A stretch of 8,692 nt of DNA, from the NCBI GenBank assembly GCA_023445955.1, contig JAEXJH010000145.1:1-8692 (forward strand). Reading direction: 5' to 3'. Both the position numbers and the translations under genes were made by a program. Positions 7,022 through 8,692 of this stretch are shown in pieces. Under the pieces are notes generated by a model. The model ran no database searches, had not been told where the DNA came from, and saw only the letters and a list, made by a program, of their open reading frames with translations. The stretch comes from Pseudomonadota bacterium (GTDB lineage: Bacteria; Pseudomonadota; Alphaproteobacteria; Caulobacterales; Caulobacteraceae). The stretch's first letter is position 1. Each line of letters opens with the position of its first letter.

Positions 7022-8163
7022 CAGCCGGCCTTGCTTTCGGTCTTTTGGCCTTGGGTCTTCTTGCCGTCGCCCTGCTTGTCGCCAGGCTTACCACCGCCCT
7101 TGCCGCCGCCGATCGGAGCGCCGTCCTGGATGCGGTTCAGGCCATCGGCGACGATCTTGTCGCCTTTATTGACGCCCGCGCGGATCTCGATGAAGCCGCC
7201 TTCGCTGAGGCCCGTGTCGACGTCGGTGCGACGCGCGATCAGGCCCTTTGGTCCTTTGGCGATGCGGTAGACCGAAGCCTGGCTGCCCTCGAACTGCACG
7301 GCCGCTTCCGGCACGGCGACGCCGTTGCGGACGCCCTGGTCGATCGAGACCTTGACCAGCATGCCCGGCTTCAGGCGGCCGCCGGCGTTCGGGAACTCGG
7401 CGCGGGCCTTGATGGCGCGGGTGGCCGGGTCGATGCGGGTGTCGATCTGGGCGATCTTGCCCTGGAAGGTCTCGCCCGGCAGGGCGTCGGGACGCGCGGC
7501 GATCGGCAGGCCGATGCGCAGCGTCGAGAGGTAGCGATCCGGCACCGAGAAATCGACGCGGATGACCGAGGCGTCGTCCAGGCTGACGATCGGGGTGCCG
7601 GCGGCGATCAGCATGCCCGGCGCGACGTCCGAGATGCCGACCCGACCCGAGAACGGCGCGCGCAGCACACGGTCCAGCTTCTGGGCCTGGGCGGTGCCGA
7701 CGGCGGCCTTGGCCACATCCAGCGACGCCAGGTACTGTTCGGCCGTGGCGCGCGGGGCGATGCCCTTGTCGGCCAGGGTCTTCCAGCGGGCATAGTCGCG
7801 TTCGGCCTGGGCCAGGCGCGCCCTGGCTTCCGAGATGCCGGCGTCTTCCTGGTCAGCCTTCAGCTCGACCAGAACCTGGCCCTTGCGCACGGTCTCGCCG
7901 TCCGTGAAGTGCACGGCGGTGATCAGTTCGGGCGTGTTGGAGGTGATCGTCACTGACTGACGGCCCTTGGCCGCGCCCAGCACTTCGATCCGATCCGTGA
8001 ACGGACGCTCGCCGACCACCATCTGCGAGACGTTGGTCGCCCGTCCGCCGCCGCCAGCCTTGCTGGCGTCCTTGGAGCCAAAGGCCAGCTTCCACCCGCC
8101 GATCACCAGCATCAGGACAACGGCGGCCAGGGCCACCACGAGGAAAAAGTGCCTACGGATCAA
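7021..8163 (-). CDS. RND efflux periplasmic adaptor (membrane fusion protein, HlyD/AcrA-like), probable TTG start
   Basis: The adaptor that links the RND pump to an outer-membrane channel. From the TTG at 8163 it has 380 residues: an arginine pair, then a membrane anchor at about 6-24 (no lipobox cysteine), a first biotinyl-lipoyl half (about 70-102, with VHFTDGETVRKGQVLVEL), a short alpha-hairpin (about 103-163), the second lipoyl half starting LRAPFSGRVG (167-176), beta-barrel and membrane-proximal domains (VPDRYLS, RIDPATRAIKARAEFPN, LKPGMLVKVSI), and a Gly/Lys-rich tail (351-380). TTG is chosen because GGAG (8174-8171) sits 7 nt upstream and the anchor then falls right at the N-terminus, as usual. 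The only upstream ATG (8265) would add 34 non-family residues and would lie upstream of a good promoter match. The stop overlaps the pump's ATG by one base. Family is certain; the start is about 75% sure. Confidence 0.93.
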   Translation of the reverse strand: MIRRHFFLVVALAAVVLMLVIGGWKLAFGSKDASKAGGGGRATNVSQMVVGERPFTDRIEVLGAAKGRQSVTITSNTPELITAVHFTDGETVRKGQVLVELKADQEDAGISEARARLAQAERDYARWKTLADKGIAPRATAEQYLASLDVAKAAVGTAQAQKLDRVLRAPFSGRVGISDVAPGMLIAAGTPIVSLDDASVIRVDFSVPDRYLSTLRIGLPIAARPDALPGETFQGKIAQIDTRIDPATRAIKARAEFPNAGGRLKPGMLVKVSIDQGVRNGVAVPEAAVQFEGSQASVYRIAKGPKGLIARRTDVDTGLSEGGFIEIRAGVNKGDKIVADGLNRIQDGAPIGGGKGGGKPGDKQGDGKKTQGQKTESKAG

Positions 8164-8170
8164 GTAACGG

Positions 8171-8174
8171 CTCC
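8171..8174 (-). promoter_or_regulatory. Shine-Dalgarno GGAG supporting the TTG start of the adaptor
   Basis: On the minus strand GGAG ends 7 nt before TTG at 8163-8161, an ideal spacing. This is the main sequence reason for choosing a non-ATG start over the ATG at 8265. Confidence 0.6.
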
Positions 8175-8208
8175 AGCACGCCGGGAGGAGTCGGCGGAAT
8201 TCGGCGAA

Positions 8209-8237
8209 GATATGACCGCAGCCTAAAGCGACGTCCA
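8209..8237 (-). promoter_or_regulatory. Candidate housekeeping promoter for the adaptor-pump-E1-like operon
   Basis: On the minus strand TGGACGT (8237-8231), 14 nt, then GTCATATC (8216-8209) fits the Caulobacter housekeeping consensus TTGaCgS-N10-14-GCtANAWC. It matches at 5 of 7 positions in the -35 part and at 6 of 8 in the -10 part, counting the free N. Transcription would begin near 8203, giving a leader of about 40 nt to the TTG at 8163. The site lies in the only intergenic gap upstream of the pump genes. The match was made by eye, and such sites occur by chance. Confidence 0.4.
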
Positions 8238-8274
8238 GTGACAGCCGGATGACCGACTGTTGCAAACCTGAAAC

Positions 8275-8286
8275 AAGCTATAGCTT
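8275..8286. repeat. Perfect 12-bp palindrome AAGCTATAGCTT
   Basis: A self-complementary 12-mer covering the last codons and TAG stop of the partial upstream gene, about 38 bp upstream of the candidate -35 element of the efflux operon. It is A/T-rich against a strongly GC-rich background. Its position would suit a regulator binding site, but no regulator gene is adjacent within the window, and palindromes of this length can arise by chance. Confidence 0.3.
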
Positions 8287-8692
8287 CCGCCACACAGCGA
8301 GTACAAAGCCGCGATCCCGCGCCGTCTCTCGCCCCTGGGGCGTATCACGCCAGCCGGCCTGCAAGCTCCAGTCGCCGACCGCGCGGACGACGGACAGCTC
8401 GCTCTTGATCCAGCGCGAGCGGACCGGGCTCCGGTCGGCCTGGCCGCCATAGGTCTGGGCCAGGATCAGCCACCTTTTCGCGGGCCTGACGCCCAGCGTG
8501 GCGTCGATGCGTGTTTCGTCGGCAAGACCCTGGCGCTTCAGCCGCGCGGCCTCCAGGTCGACGAACACCTCGCGGCCCTTCCAGTGGGCCGAGCGGCCGT
8601 AAAGGACCCGCGCTTCCAGATCCAGGCTCCCCTGCCCCGGCGCGGCATAGCCGGCGTTGCGCCCCGCCCCCGCCTCGCCCGCGCCGACATAG
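8278..8692 (-). CDS. C-terminal part of an unidentified protein, possibly an outer-membrane beta-barrel
   Basis: The frame is open from the window edge to TAG at 8278, giving 137 residues; the start lies beyond the window. The N-terminal part of the fragment is a Gly/Ala-rich linker (about residues 1-22). It is followed by alternating polar/hydrophobic stretches of strand length: LDLEARVLYGRSAHW, VFVDLEAARLKR, TRIDATLGVRP, WLILAQTYGG, KSELSVVRAVGDWSLQAGWRD and RGFVLAVWRKL, with short polar turns between. Amphipathic strands rich in aromatic residues, with a final strand at the very C-terminus, suggest an outer-membrane barrel, though the last residue is Leu rather than the classical Phe. It does not look like a TolC/OprM-type channel, whose body is long alpha-helix. 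It is on the same strand as the efflux genes but separated by 114 nt and a promoter candidate, so it need not share their operon. No specific family is recognised. Confidence 0.7.
   Translation of the reverse strand, partial: YVGAGEAGAGRNAGYAAPGQGSLDLEARVLYGRSAHWKGREVFVDLEAARLKRQGLADETRIDATLGVRPAKRWLILAQTYGGQADRSPVRSRWIKSELSVVRAVGDWSLQAGWRDTPQGRETARDRGFVLAVWRKL

Noticed and set aside
7045..7956. 303-codon plus-strand frame opposite the adaptor
   Set aside because: Antisense shadow of the adaptor with biased composition and no domain.
8278..8692. The partial right-edge gene as the pump's TolC/NodT channel
   Set aside because: The visible C-terminal region consists of short strand-like segments without the long heptad helices of TolC-family proteins.

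Overview
The window is GC-rich, densely packed bacterial chromosome with strong third-position G/C bias. It most resembles an alphaproteobacterium of the Caulobacter/Phenylobacterium type. The grounds are a mitochondrial-like class I cytochrome c, the style of the RND pump, and a Caulobacter-type promoter match upstream of the efflux genes. The genus is an inference; no rRNA or tRNA is present to anchor it.

Layout. The left part (1-1503, plus strand) is a tightly packed operon: the 3' end of a class I cytochrome c gene, followed 2 nt later by three small genes for SnoaL/NTF2-like proteins (127, 127 and 118 aa). The three genes are joined by two ATGA start/stop overlaps. They look like diverged tandem paralogues, because all carry W-x-D-x6-Y-x4-G-L with identical spacing. 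The right part (1500-8692) is entirely on the minus strand. Read in the direction of transcription it holds the C-terminal part of a possible outer-membrane beta-barrel protein (8692-8278), a periplasmic adaptor of an RND pump (start best placed at a TTG at 8163), the inner-membrane RND pump (7021-3878), and a thiamine-diphosphate enzyme related to the homodimeric pyruvate dehydrogenase E1, AceE (3863-1500). The two gene clusters converge, and their stop codons overlap in the four bases CTAG (1500-1503).

How the genes may work together. The adaptor and pump form two parts of a tripartite drug or solvent exporter; no TolC/OprM-type outer-membrane channel lies in the window. The pump and E1-like genes are separated by 14 nt. 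A perfect 9-bp hairpin there has the pump's stop codon in its loop and the E1-like ribosome binding site in its 3' arm, an arrangement expected for translational coupling. The cytochrome and SnoaL-like cluster looks co-expressed, but its biochemical role cannot be read from the sequence.

No insertion sequences, CRISPR arrays, RNA genes or phage genes were seen, and there is no gene-free stretch over 300 bases. The most unusual items are the three-paralogue SnoaL-like cluster behind a cytochrome c, the RBS-sequestering hairpin linking an efflux pump to a metabolic TPP enzyme, and a nine-glycine tract in the pump's porter domain.
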